A stretch of 64,000 nucleotides of DNA, from the NCBI RefSeq assembly GCF_003013715.1, contig NC_072818.1, forward strand, positions 62,001 through 126,000, in the 5' to 3' direction. Shown in pieces: positions 1-10,712 of this stretch (position 1 is the first letter of the stretch; every line of letters starts with the position of its first letter). The position numbers and the translations under genes are program-made. A model generated the notes under the pieces. It made no database searches. It had not been told where the DNA came from and saw nothing but the letters and a program-made list of their open reading frames with translations. This DNA comes from Candidozyma auris (taxonomy: Eukaryota; Ascomycota; Pichiomycetes; Serinales; Metschnikowiaceae).

Positions 1-376
1 GATGTGCAACTATATGACTGAGGAATTTGGCACGATCCTTGGGGTTCTCTGGTTGGTACGGAAGCAAGCTGGGCAAATTGAGTGACCTGGGTCTTGATCT
101 GGCGAAAAAACGGCTCTTGGGGTCCAATTGGTGCTTCAAAAGCTCCTCCTCATTTACTGGATAGTCCAAATTGTAGTGTGCCTCTCTGTCAGTCTCAATG
201 GTTCCGTAAGATGGTCTTCTGCGTTTCTGGATACTCAATTCCGTGTTGGGGGTCCACGGTCTGCCTCCATCTCCAGTGCTGTTGTTGCCTGCGGCCAATT
301 TCCTAACGGGAATTGGCACCGCCAAATTTTCATTGCCGGTATTCTTGGAAGTCGGAGATTCCTTACCTGAGGCCAT
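1..376 (-). CDS. 5' part of an unidentified gene, cut by window start
   Basis: A frame opens at an ATG (374-376, minus strand) and stays open to base 1, about 125 codons. The start reads MASGKESPTSKNTGNEN. The visible part is hydrophilic and basic, with a QKRRRPSYGTIE stretch, then an acidic patch (VNEEELLKHQ) and a more ordered-looking end (SLLPYQPENPKDRAKFLSHIVAH) that probably begins a folded domain. I do not recognise the family. The codon choice and acidic/basic composition look coding, and the gap of 255 bp to the SGM1-like stop codon on the same strand suits a yeast intergenic promoter. The 3' part lies outside the window. Confidence 0.6.
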   Translation of the reverse strand, partial: MASGKESPTSKNTGNENLAVPIPVRKLAAGNNSTGDGGRPWTPNTELSIQKRRRPSYGTIETDREAHYNLDYPVNEEELLKHQLDPKSRFFARSRPRSLNLPSLLPYQPENPKDRAKFLSHIVAH

Positions 377-630
377 GCTAAAATTTGGTAGGGTTTTGTC
401 TGCTCAGTCAAGGAAATACACTGCTTGAAGAAGTTTGTGAAGCCGCCGTTCAGTGCCCCGACTTTGTTCATCCATTGCCTTTGTGGCGCGTGTGCAGGAA
501 ATGAATAATCACCTATTTCAGTCTCCTCACAAGATACAGCGCTTAGAGCCCTATCTAGGTGCAGGATCCCCATTTGCAGCCATTTTGCCCTTGCCACTTT
601 TCTCCTTCCATTCATCTTCTAACAGTCTCC

Positions 631-2781
631 TCACTTCTTTTCCGCCATTTCGATCATCTGCTGCACTTGTTGCCTACAAAGATCCTTCAAATCCGCCACA
701 TCGGCCTTAAGCTCCTCCACTCGCTCGGACTTCTCTCCAATCACTTCTAAGAGCGTTGTTTCCCGCTCAACCTTCTCGTCTAGAGTTTTCTGCAACTTCT
801 GTAGCTCACTTTCCACGGTTTCAAGCTTTGTTTGTAAATCTTGCTTTTCAAGAATCTCTTGTTGCGCCTCATTTATTTCCTCGGAGAGCTTTGCGTTCTC
901 CTCCTTGAGTGTGAGCACCTCCAACTTCAATCGTCTGATACTGCCACTCATCTTGCTCAAGAGCTGGATATTCTTTCCACCCTGGGATGCTGGGATTCCT
1001 GATCGGTCAACGGAGTTTCTCCAGTAAACCAGCTCATCGTCTGGAGCAGGCACACCTTCGGTGGCTTCGAAAGATTCAAGGTCATCGGCAAGAGACACTG
1101 CCAGAAGATTCTGATGAGAGAGGTTGCTCTGATCGAATGAGTTGCCAAAAGCAGCTGGCGTCAGCAGATCACCCTCCATGATTGTAGGCACCAGGCTTGC
1201 CGAGTGGCCCCTGTTGTGGTGTTCCATGTTGATATGGAGACCAGAGTCCCTGAGTTTTCTTGATTGCAACTGGGCAAACGAGTCAACACTTTTGCCACCT
1301 CCAAGACTAGTTTCTCTAAGCACTTGAATCTGCTCTTCAAGACTTTCGATTTTCTCCTTGAGCTTGTTCTCTTGCACCTCGGTGTTGTGTCTGTCTGCAT
1401 TGAAAATCGTCGTGAGCTCCTCCTTTTTAGCCTCGGTATCTCGAAGCTCTTCTTCTTTGACAGAAATTTGAAACTGTAGATCGCTGTTAGCGGATTCCAA
1501 TTCACCAATGCGCTGCGAAAGTCTCTCCCCTTCTTCTTTGAGGGTCAATATTTGAGAATTGAGACGACGGATCTCGTTCTGGGCCTTAATGTTTCCCTTT
1601 TTGAGTGAGCTCGACAGCTCTTCAAGTGCCTCCAGCTTGCTGAGAAGCTGTGACTCTATAAGCTTCCAATTTTTCTGTGAGGATACGTACTGTTGCTGGA
1701 GATTTTTATGTGCCTCTGATAACTTAGCATACTCCGAGTACGCAATATGCTTAGACTCTGCCTCCGTGGATGACTTGATCTCGCTATCAGTATCCAACAT
1801 CAGCATTTTCATGAAACCCTCATTTTCCAGACGAAGAGCTTCGATCTTGGACTCCAAGCGGGAGATTTCGGCACCGCTTTCCTCCTTCAAGGTCCAGATC
1901 TCTTCCTTAAGCAGATTAATAGTGTCATCACGCAGCTTCACGTCCAAAGCCAGCTGGTTCTGCGTCATTTGTAGCTGGATCTTCAACTCATTGAGTTCCT
2001 TGTTGGCATTTCTCTTTTCCTGAAGTTCGAGCTCGTACTGCTTCTGCGACTCTTTATACTTGGCCTCCCAGTTTTTCACTTTTTCTACCTCAAGTGCCAG
2101 TTGCGCCGCTGAGAGTTTTTGGTTATTGTCCTCGAGCATCTCTAGAAGCTGGGTTACTGACTTGAGTTTGTGCGTCTTCATGATGTTTTCCACTTCTTCG
2201 AGCCTCAAGAGCGTGTCCTGGTTTTTCTGGGAGTACTCTTTGAGAGAGTTCTCTAGCTTGGCGTTTTGAGCAGCCATAGCTCTCACTTTTTCGTGGAGTT
2301 TGATTTCCTTTGCCGAAAGCGCCTGTCCCTCCTCCATGAGCTGCTTGATCACCGCATCCTTATCGGCCAATTTTTTCAGCACATCCTGGCTTTCAACGTT
2401 TTTGGAGATACATGCTTTCAATTGCCTATTTTCTTCGGTCAATGCAGCGCTACGGACTCGTAGCTTCTCGAGCTCCTTGTTCAACGCACTCACCTCATCC
2501 TCCAGACGTTCATTGTCCTCTTTGGGCTCTTCCGCACTTTGGTCTTCAGGCTTGGGACTCTCACGTACGCTTTCTCTTTCAGCTGCTTGTCTTTTCTTCT
2601 TTTTTGCCGCGAGAGCCAATCGTTCTTGCAAAGTTAGTCTTTTGGGCTTTTTCGGTTGATCCTCCAGCTCTGGTTGCGGCAGAGGTGTTGGGGTAATTTC
2701 TGCCGACGGCTGAGGCGTCTGAGGCGGCTCTTCTTGCGGCTGAGGTGACTCTAGCGGTGAATTGATGGGTTCTTCGGCCAT
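631..2781 (-). CDS. SGM1: SGM1-like Golgi coiled-coil protein (TMF family)
   Basis: 716 aa. The N-terminus is Pro/Glu-rich (residues 1-45), followed by the short basic motif LTLQERLALAAKKKKRQ (about 49-65), which is the typical N-terminal box of Sgm1/TMF1-type proteins. Residues about 80-520 are near-continuous heptad-like coiled coil. A less ordered linker (about 520-610) leads to a C-terminal coiled coil of about 105 residues ending VADLKDLCRQQVQQMIE, matching the TMF Rab6-binding region. Known family role: Golgi tethering, binding the Rab6 homologue Ypt6. The start is the only sensible ATG and lies just downstream of a striking E-box cluster. The fold class is secure; the exact orthology to yeast SGM1 is a family-level judgement. 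Confidence 0.77.
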   Translation of the reverse strand: MAEEPINSPLESPQPQEEPPQTPQPSAEITPTPLPQPELEDQPKKPKRLTLQERLALAAKKKKRQAAERESVRESPKPEDQSAEEPKEDNERLEDEVSALNKELEKLRVRSAALTEENRQLKACISKNVESQDVLKKLADKDAVIKQLMEEGQALSAKEIKLHEKVRAMAAQNAKLENSLKEYSQKNQDTLLRLEEVENIMKTHKLKSVTQLLEMLEDNNQKLSAAQLALEVEKVKNWEAKYKESQKQYELELQEKRNANKELNELKIQLQMTQNQLALDVKLRDDTINLLKEEIWTLKEESGAEISRLESKIEALRLENEGFMKMLMLDTDSEIKSSTEAESKHIAYSEYAKLSEAHKNLQQQYVSSQKNWKLIESQLLSKLEALEELSSSLKKGNIKAQNEIRRLNSQILTLKEEGERLSQRIGELESANSDLQFQISVKEEELRDTEAKKEELTTIFNADRHNTEVQENKLKEKIESLEEQIQVLRETSLGGGKSVDSFAQLQSRKLRDSGLHINMEHHNRGHSASLVPTIMEGDLLTPAAFGNSFDQSNLSHQNLLAVSLADDLESFEATEGVPAPDDELVYWRNSVDRSGIPASQGGKNIQLLSKMSGSIRRLKLEVLTLKEENAKLSEEINEAQQEILEKQDLQTKLETVESELQKLQKTLDEKVERETTLLEVIGEKSERVEELKADVADLKDLCRQQVQQMIEMAEKK

Positions 2782-2832
2782 TTAGAGTTGTTGGTTGTAG
2801 TCTCAAGGTTATGGTGAAGTTTGGAGTTATTG

Positions 2833-2925
2833 CACGTGCCTGATCGTGTGATATGCGACACGTGACTAAAATAAAAACCACAAGTGACTTTCACGTGTAT
2901 TGTGGCACGTGACGTAACTCACGTG
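2833..2925 (-). promoter_or_regulatory. Five CACGTG E-boxes upstream of the SGM1-like gene
   Basis: CACGTG occurs at 2833-2838, 2859-2864, 2892-2897, 2906-2911 and 2920-2925, that is 52 to 144 bp upstream of the SGM1-like ATG. The last three are spaced exactly 14 bp apart. CACGTG is the core bound by basic helix-loop-helix factors such as Cbf1, Tye7 and Pho4 in yeasts. The neighbouring gene at 4154-5296 points away with its 3' end here, so the array can only serve the SGM1-like gene or an unseen transcript. Confidence 0.7.
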
Positions 2926-4153
2926 CTATATACATTGATCTATCTTTGACCAGCCTATACTGGCTGGATGGACAAAATCCACCACCACATTGTGTAATTC
3001 TGTAAACTTATGGCAGATTGCTCACAGGCCCCCTCAAAGCACGACTATCATCGACTAGGTAGGGTCCCCAGCAGTGTGAGGAAACAATGGCACTTTTGCG
3101 TAACGCCATTGTCCCTGGTCTACTCCACTTTGCAACCAAGGGTTGCTAAAGCTGGGGATCTGAACTGGCGTTGTTTATGACAAACATCGACTGTACAATG
3201 CTTTCTTACGATATGAAAAAGATCATCTGATTTTTCATCGGCAGCAGCCTCACTTGGTTATGCATTGAGTACGAAGCAATAACTACCAACTGCCAAAGAA
3301 CGAGCAGGAGCTCTAAGTATTTGTAATGTGACTACTTTGAAGTTAAAAGGAAAAAGAATCACTTTCAAAATCTGCCAGACAGATTTCTGGTATGCTGCTG
3401 CTTTCCATCCCCAGGAGTCGAGAACTGTGTCGAACGATTGTCCGTGGTCGTCTATCGGAGTGTGGCTCCATGAGCAGGAGTTTGCTTGGCTGGAGATCGG
3501 TCAATAGAGGTCCGAGCAAATGAGCTGACTTCAGTTGAGGACCCTTTTTCATTGTCTCCGAATGGTCGTTTGAGCCCTGGTTGGGTCTGTGTAACCAACG
3601 CAAGACATTGTTCGGACTCAATTTGACAAAAACCTTGCTGGAAAAGGGCAATTGCAAGGTACGTGATGCGAATTGAAAAGAGTCACTTGTGGTTTGTTAA
3701 AAGACCTTCCGATTATGAAGAGTATTACGAATATTGTGTGATTTCTGGCGTTCGTCATAATGCACGACAATAGTTTGAAAAGAGCCAATTGCAAGAAGGA
3801 AACGCATCTGCTAGACCTACCTCGTAATTGCCTAAAGTTATACTGTGATACGGTGCACCTTCTTTGTTTGACCGGGCCCCAACCACGTTCTACTTTCCTG
3901 AATTCTTTGATTGGAGTTGCCAGGGATGGCTGGCAAGTTTCTTGCAATTGAACAGGAGGGCCATCGCCATCTTGCCATGGCTTCTAACCTTTGCAAGTAC
4001 GAACAAGGTTAGAACCCTTGTTGACTTTGGTAGGCTTCATGCTGGTGCCGACGAGAATTGCCTTTTGTCTACAAACGCTTTTGGCAATCAATATTAGTAC
4101 AAACTTTCTAGAAATCAAATCTACGGCCCCCCGTCCTGCGCCTTCCCTGGCAG
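2926..4153. other. Intergenic, no gene seen
   Basis: About 1.2 kb between the SGM1-like promoter and the 3' end of the zinc-finger gene. The open frames (about 60-135 codons) on both strands have no coding-like composition or recognisable motif. It probably holds the zinc-finger gene's 3' UTR and distal promoter sequence. Confidence 0.5.
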
Positions 4154-5296
4154 TCACCTCTTCGTCTGCACCTGTTGCACCACCGAAGGCAACAGCGGGA
4201 GCTTCACGGGAGCATCGAGAATGTCCAAGATTCTCGGCAACGTCGCCAGCGACCCTTGCGGAGTATTCAACGACGACGACGAAGTGGAGGGCTTCGGATG
4301 CGCCAGCAGCTCTTTGGGCGCCTGCGGCGCCTCTGATGACTGGGTGGACTCTTCGGTCTTGGCCCCGGTGTCTTCGCTGTCGGGCCCCACCGATGTAGAG
4401 AAGGGCGGCGTGGGGGGCAATAGCGACTGTCTTCTTGGCGACGCCGAGTGTCTACAAGGAGACACAGAGGTTCTTGACGGCGATGTCTTGACGGTGGTGT
4501 CGTCCATCTCCAAGTGCTTAAAGTCGGCCTTGGACTTTCTCTTGCCGTGGCCCTTTTGCAGAATGTGCGTATTGAGGTGGTTCAACGAGCCATAGGCCTT
4601 GGTGCACCCGGGGTATGTGCAATTGAAGATGCGTTCAATCTGAAAGTACCGCCTGCGGAACCTTCTTTGCTTTGGCTGCGCCGCCGCCACTCGCTGGTGG
4701 AGGTACTCGTGGGGGAGCTGGTGCTGGTGGAGGTGGTAGTGAGGCAAGTGGTGTGGAGGATAATGCTGGTGATGCGGAGGGGAATAATGCTGATGTGGTT
4801 GTTGATGTGGTTGTTGATGTAGGTGTTGCTGCTGGTGAGGGTGAGCCACCACCATGGGCTGTTCAGGCAAGGGCTGGGCCGACGGCTGGGCCATCGGCTG
4901 GGCCAAGGGCTGTGGTTGAGGCGGCATGGGGTACATGGGCACCAGGCTCATGGGCGTGGCCACCATTGGCTGGGCCAAGTAGTGTTGCTGAGGCTGAGGC
5001 TGCTGCTGGGGCCCAAACGCTTGCGATGGCGGCCCCGAGATCGACAGCTCTCTAGGTGGAAGCCGCTGTTGCAGCGGTGGCATGTAGTGGTAGGCTCCCG
5101 ACAGGTGGAGATCAGGAAGCTGCTGGTGGAGATGGGGTAGGGTGAAGGAGGGGGGCAGTTCTCTGTGGAGCGACGGGAGCGGGAGCACTGGCGGCAGCAG
5201 CATCAGCAGCAGCAGCAGCAGCGACGGTGGGTGCAGAAGCGGCTTGTTGTTGAGCACCAGCTTGATCAGTGTTTTTGGCGACATGACTGAGGTCAT
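4154..5296 (-). CDS. C2H2 zinc-finger protein with Pro/Gln/His-rich N-terminus
   Basis: 380 aa. One C2H2 finger is clear: C226-x4-C231-x12-H244-x5-H250, within RIFNCTYPGCTKAYGSLNHL, followed by a basic GKRKSKADFK tail. This variant (YPGC.KAYG.LNHLN.H) is a known ascomycete transcription-factor type, so a DNA-binding role in the nucleus is likely; I cannot name the orthologue. Residues 90-205 are Gln/Pro then extremely His-rich (HHQHYPPHHLPHYHLHQHQ), an intrinsically disordered, condensate- or prion-like composition. The C-terminal 120 residues are Ser/Pro-rich. Residues 26-34 read as a Leu/Met run in the standard code but come from eight CTG codons; if CTG means Ser, this is a poly-Ser tract and not a membrane segment. 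Upstream lies 9.4 kb without genes, as seen for cell-fate regulators in related yeasts. Confidence 0.8.
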   Translation of the reverse strand: MTSVMSPKTLIKLVLNNKPLLHPPSLLLLLLMLLPPVLPLPSLHRELPPSFTLPHLHQQLPDLHLSGAYHYMPPLQQRLPPRELSISGPPSQAFGPQQQPQPQQHYLAQPMVATPMSLVPMYPMPPQPQPLAQPMAQPSAQPLPEQPMVVAHPHQQQHLHQQPHQQPHQHYSPPHHQHYPPHHLPHYHLHQHQLPHEYLHQRVAAAQPKQRRFRRRYFQIERIFNCTYPGCTKAYGSLNHLNTHILQKGHGKRKSKADFKHLEMDDTTVKTSPSRTSVSPCRHSASPRRQSLLPPTPPFSTSVGPDSEDTGAKTEESTQSSEAPQAPKELLAHPKPSTSSSSLNTPQGSLATLPRILDILDAPVKLPLLPSVVQQVQTKR

Positions 5297-5320
5297 TCCA
5301 GAGAAGCGAACTCGAATGTG

Positions 5321-5440
5321 GCGAGCTTAACTCTAGCAAATTCCAATGGAGCGAGCTTAACTCTAGCAAATTCTAATGAAGCGACCTTGATTTGAGCAAG
5401 TTTGAGTGCAGCGAGCTCAAATTACAAAGTGAGCGAGCCT
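5321..5440. repeat. 30-bp tandem repeat, about four units
   Basis: Units start at 5321, 5351, 5381 and 5411, each opening GCGAGCTT or a one- to two-base variant. Units 1 and 2 are nearly identical (27-28 of 30 bases); units 3 and 4 are diverged. The array begins only 25 bp upstream of the zinc-finger gene's ATG, so it lies in the 5' UTR or core promoter. Confidence 0.85.
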
Positions 5441-6659
5441 AAAGCTTGTTTAGGTTACCCAAATTCAGCGGAACCTTGACCAGTGAAACCTTGATCAATT
5501 GAAATCACAAGCGTGGGATCTGTGTAAACGTCAGCTCGGTATCAACTAGGGAGCAGCTTGGCAGCGTACAAAAGTGTAGAGTCCAGCTTAACACGGTAGT
5601 GGACTGGGCCAGGGGCAGATTCTGGAGATATCAACAAAAACCTGGGCTTTTCCTTCAATTAATGTGAAGCTTACTCTGATGAGCTGATTGTGATGCAGGT
5701 GGACCCTGAACGATAAGAGAAAGGGAGCAGATGAAACAGAGTCGATAGGCGGAGGAGTCGGGAGCGGTATATATATGGTCTGGGGAGGTTCTGGGGGTGG
5801 GGAGGGAAAGAATAAGGAAAGAAGGAATTGGGGGAGATTGGAAGGCGGTGGGAGGTCTTTAAGAAAGGAATGGGGAAGAAGGAAGGATCCAAGGGCGAAT
5901 CTTTTCTTTTTTCCTTTTCGCAAACTGCAACAATAACTAAATAAATAATAATTTCGATTTAATTTTGGTCTGTCTCTTTTTGACCATTTCACATGCATAG
6001 AACATAATAGGCGGCGCGTAATGGAGCCTTGCGGCTGCGTCGGTGCGGTTTGCGTGGACAATGCTGCGTATATGCGTTGCCGGCACCTGCACACGGGTGG
6101 GAGCTTGGGAGGGTTCGTGCCCTTACTAGGGCAGCTCCTGCAGCAGGGCGCATGAGGGCGGTAAGCAGCGCTCGCAACCAGAGGGACCCGTTCTGTAGAT
6201 GAACATGCACGACCAGAAGCAAGGGTGAATGGTGGGGTGCAGGAACGTGGAGCTCCATAGAGTGGGGGAGCATTCCAGGTGGCTCCGATCCTTTCCACGT
6301 GATCTGCCGCTTAAAAATAAGAGTTGAATAGATGACCATGTGTGGATGGTGAAGCGCGAGGGTGTCTGCAGTACGGCGATGCGACAATGCACGCTTATGC
6401 TGGGTGCCGTCGGCGCCCCTGCATCCGGGTTCCGGCGGGCTGATAAGCCTGGGCTTACGGGGACGGTGGACTGCAGACACGCGGGAGCCTTCTACCGATT
6501 AGGCAACGGCATAGAACCCTTATAGCCCCCATTGTTCCATACATCACTCGCAGCACGTCACACTCCCCACAGCCTTCGAAAGATATGCGGGTTTTTGACT
6601 ATGGACATTTTCGAAAAAAATGACTAGCTCATTGACAGATGATTTGTATATCCCGCGTA

Positions 6660-6975
6660 GGCGTAGACAAAACGGGTAGGAAAGACGAAATGGGGAAACA
6701 GAAAGGGAAAGACCAAATGGTGCGGACAAGAAAGAAAGAGAGTAGAGGGAAAGTAGAAGAGCACAGAGAAAGTAGAAAGAGCACAGACAAAGTAGAAAGA
6801 GAGCAGAGAGAGAGAAAGAGAGTAGAGAGAAAGAGAGCAGACAAAGTAGAAAGAGCAACGTACAAAGTGGGAAAGTCAGCGGAAAGCACAAAGTCAAAAA
6901 AAAGCAAAGCAGACCAGATGCAAAGAAGCAGGAAAGCTGTGACAAGAAAGTCGTGAGAAGAAAGTCGGCAGATGC
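6660..6975. repeat. Polypurine tract with 20-bp sub-repeats
   Basis: About 300 bp of the plus strand is nearly all G and A. A 20-bp unit, gcacagagaaagtagaaaga, is repeated in tandem at 6761-6780 and 6781-6800 and again, slightly changed, at 6835-6854. Such tracts can form triplex DNA; that is general knowledge, not shown here. Confidence 0.75.
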
Positions 6976-7082
6976 TGTAAAGCGTAGGTGATCAGCGACA
7001 TGGCACTTTTCAAATGCCTGGAGGGGAGCGGTGGAGACAAAAAGAAAGAAAGACAAGGAAGCGTCGTAGAGAAATCAGCAAG

Positions 7083-7127
7083 GCCAGCGAAGCCAGCGAA
7101 GCCAGCGAGGCCAGCGAGGCCAGCGAA
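7083..7127. repeat. 9-bp tandem repeat, five units
   Basis: Five head-to-tail copies of gccagcgaa/gccagcgag. In frame this gives a Lys-Pro-Ala/Arg-Pro-Ala repeat, but no surrounding gene is supported. Confidence 0.85.
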
Positions 7128-7802
7128 GCAGCGCAGCCTGCGAGGCCACGGCTTGGGCAAATGCGGCGATTTCAAAGTGGTCCTCGTTGACGAAAAGTTC
7201 ACGGGCAAACAAAGCTTCTCGAGCGCCACCTCCACCACCTGCGATCGATAGGCCCCTGCGATTGCGGTTGGTCACCTCGGCAAGATCGATCCACAAAACC
7301 AGCGTGACCCGTAGTTTTCTGTGGTGGTGGTAACCCACCGTTGGTTGTAATATCAACCCTTCACTTGTCGATAATCTCCTCAATTGGAATTCACATGGTG
7401 GGTTCATTGTTCAGTGTTGGAGTAAGTGTGCTCCAAGACTCTTCCATGCTTCACCCTGGATCTTCATGCTTCCCCCAGAAATCCACCGCCGTGGTATCTT
7501 CAGTGCATTGGTATCGTCGATCAATACCCACTCCGCAACAGCTTGCACAATCGTCGTCTTCACCGCTCACCGCAGCCAAGCCAACTTGACGATATCCTAG
7601 GCAGTCCTTTGCACGTCCTTTGCACGTCCTCGGCTCTCCTGCTCAAGCCACGCATCGGCAAGCTGTTCCTTTTGTGGTGCTGGCCAGGATTCACCGTTGT
7701 CAAAGAGATGGATCTTCTGTGTCGCCCATCACCAAGTTGTCGTGCCCCACAACGGAAGGAAACGGCGGTGATTTAACCCGAGGATCGAAACAGGATGCTT
7801 TT

Positions 7803-7915
7803 ACGGGTGTGGGCGTGAGCGTGGGCGTGGGCATGGGCGTCAGCGTCGGCGTCAGCGTAAGCGCCAGCGTCAGCGTAAGCGTCAGCGTAAGCGTCAGCGT
7901 AAGCGTCAGCGTCAA
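7803..7915. repeat. Hexamer/dodecamer minisatellite
   Basis: A hexamer-based array that starts as gtgggc/gtgagc variants and becomes regular gtcagcgtaagc 12-mers toward its end. It keeps long frames open on both strands (VSVSVS or TLTLTL), which is a by-product of the period being a multiple of three. Confidence 0.88.
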
Positions 7916-8154
7916 GCACCGTTGCCTAATCGGTTTTTCCTCAACAGATGCCTCCCTGCCGCTTGCACCATTTAGCCGACGGGGGGTTTTTGGTTTTTGG
8001 CTAGCGCCTTGCTGGTGTTTCTGCCGCCGTGCAGAGGAAGCTTTTAAATGTTCGCTCTAAAGGCTTTGTACCTTGTAGCCGATTGCTGGGGACACCCTGC
8101 TGCCACAAAACCCTCGATCTGGGCCATCCATCAAGAACGAAGCCGTGCTTTCTT

Positions 8155-8235
8155 GTCTCTTGTCCTTGGGCTGTCCTTGGGCTGTCCTTGGCCTGACAGC
8201 CCCTGGGCTGTTCCTTGGGTGTTCTTGGGCTCTTG
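8155..8235. repeat. Degenerate 11-bp repeat
   Basis: Three clear copies of tgtccttgggc-like units from about 8158, followed by diverged copies (gggctgttccttggg, gttcttgggctc). Confidence 0.7.
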
Positions 8236-8984
8236 TTCGTGCTTTGGCGGTGAATGTTTTAGAGCTCCAAAAATTCTTCTGTGGCCCCAATGTGTGGCCC
8301 CAAGAATCCTTCGGTCGCCTCGACAAAGCGTTGGGGTCGCCGTTGCAATGACACAAAACCCGTTTGCGTTTTGACTGGTGCCTCCTGGGTTGCAAACCAT
8401 CCTCACGGGAGAATGCAAGCAATTGAGACGCCCTCGCCTCGAGTAACCGTTGCATGCTACATTTACGCTGCGACGGTGGCCATGGTCAATTTTGGTATGG
8501 CCAATGGCGTAGCCGTTGAAGGGAAGCCCGTCGGTGCTCGTTTTAACTCCGGGAAGCACCTCGTCTATTTGATCTCGCTGGCTGGGGTTTGTGCACGAAG
8601 TTAGTTGTACCTACGGTGCCCAGAGATAAAAAGGGTTACTTATGCACTGCTAATGCTGCGCTATTTTATTAGCGTCTGGCAAACCCAGAAGCATTGGAGG
8701 TGAATGTCGAAATCCCATTGGGCTCATCTATGTCACACCTTAAGTATTGTTTGGTTTTCTCCCGTCGAGGTTTAGTCACAATTGCCTAGGGTGTATGGTG
8801 GCTTTTTTCATATGCTCAATTGCCATTAGCTTCACAATATCTCCATTGAAGGGCATGAAGTCAATTATTGGGAAATCCCTGTTCCCAGAATTCAGGACGG
8901 TACTCACTTTTTTTTCTTTCTTGACGACGAGGGCAAAGACGCGGTCTCCAGCTAGCCGGTTGCTTCAAGCCAATTTTTGTTGAA

Positions 8985-9020
8985 CCCCTGGATTTCGGCT
9001 ACCCTCTGGATTTCGGCTAC
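8985..9020. repeat. 17-bp tandem duplication
   Basis: The string ctggatttcggctac occurs twice, separated only by cct. Confidence 0.8.
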
Positions 9021-10679
9021 TACTTGCAAGATGTGATGAAAATGAATTGAGGTACTCTCATGCTACTCTACGCAAGATTGCTATTTCTTGAACGTCAAGG
9101 TCAGCTAGACTCTTCCATGTTGTTCGATCGACATAAAGAAACCCAAACAACCAAAAAGCCTAGACGAGGTAACGGTATATGTCTCTGATTTTATCGACGT
9201 CAAGCTTCTAGATCTCTACAATCCCCTTGCTCCACATTGCAACCATCATGATAAATCAAAACCCTCTGTCAGGAGAATTTATATTCTTTAGTGGTGAGCC
9301 ATTATCCTCTTAGCGCATAGGGTCTAATTATATCGACTAGACTTGCTCCACTTGCCTCTGGTCGTATATGCGACCTTAGAGCCCACGATTCTACATTCGG
9401 ATTGCTTCCTGTAGCCTCTCGAGTCGGATCATTTTTTTGAGACTTTCTTAGGCATAGAGAGGGAACTTAGACGACGATTATGCTCCTCGGTTGAGTAGGT
9501 GCTCTTAAATTAATTGCCAACGGCAGGAGATGCCCCCCAATGACGTGGAACATATACCTAACCGAGCAGTTCGAGCCGCCACAATCAAGTGAACAGATTG
9601 GTAAGGCTGAGACCTTTGCCAGAAACCGCAGGTGTTTCAGGAACAATGTCGCTTCTCTGCTCATCGCCTGGACGAATAGCTCCCTCTATCCTTCTACTCC
9701 TAGATGCCATTTTCAACCTTTGCAAAAATATGTGTTTATTTCTCTTTCTCTCGTGTAGCTGCCTGCGATTTCGGTACGCTGCATCCCCGTTCGCCAGGCA
9801 CTTTAGCCGGTGTTGCACCCCGGGGCGCTTATGTCTAAACGCCAAAATGTATCAGCAGCGTATTGTTGCTGGAGGTTGCAATCCACGGTGCATTCCAGGG
9901 GTCGGAAAATGAAACAAAAAATACTGTTGGGGATGAAAGGAGAAAATTAATGCCAGTACTGCTTTGGAGGGGCATGAATATGAGGCAATTTTCAACGAGG
10001 AATCCCACGGGAGGAATGTGGGGTTGTCAGAAATTCGCTCAGCAGAGATTTAGGCGACTTTTTAGTCCCGTGGGTAATTAATCACGGTTTAGCTGCCTGG
10101 CATTTGCAGGGGAAAGGTGATCGGTTTCCTCAAGTAGAGCCCTGTTTCCTCCGATATCAGTTCAAATTAGGTGTAATTTGTTTTAATACATTTGAAGAAA
10201 TCATTGCATCATGGTTGTCTGATGATCTTCCTCTCAGACCGTTCATTAGCACATACGGGAACTTCCCCAAGGCTCGCCGAAACAATAGGACGTAAACACG
10301 AATTCTCGGCTTGTCCCCATTTCTCCCTATCCTTCAGCAGGCTTCAAAAGTAGGGGGTTTTACTAGGAGGATTAATGTGCTCATAAGTTGCAACTGGCAA
10401 TAAGCAACCTCCCCAGGAAAACCCATGACCTTTTCACGGACCTTCAACCCGCCGTTCTCACCACCGCAGCCTTCGTTTGAAAAACTAATTTTTTTCTTTT
10501 CAGACCTCCCTGTGTCCTCTTCATGGGGCCCATTGTCTCCATGCGACACAGAGCCACACAATAGTTTCCATTATTTTCGTCTCAAGAGACCCATTTTCCA
10601 CCCCCGCAAGCGCCTTGGTGCCACAAAGAAATGGGGATAATGCCCTGCCCCTCCGGGAGGTTTGCGACATTAGAAAGCA

Positions 10680-10712
10680 ATATTGTCTCCCATATTGTCT
10701 CCCATATTGTCC
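10680..10712. repeat. 12-bp tandem repeat, nearly three units
   Basis: The unit tattgtctccca is present head to tail, the third copy being partial and altered (tattgtcctca). Confidence 0.8.

Noticed and set aside
5195..5230. Leu/Met-rich segment of the zinc-finger protein as a membrane helix
   Set aside because: It is made of CTG codons, most likely Ser here, and lies in a nuclear-type disordered protein.
7083..7915. CRISPR array
   Set aside because: Repeats are contiguous minisatellites with no spacers, in a eukaryotic context.
7620..8060. 146-codon frame with VSVSVS repeat
   Set aside because: It stays open only because the minisatellite period is a multiple of three; both strands are open there.
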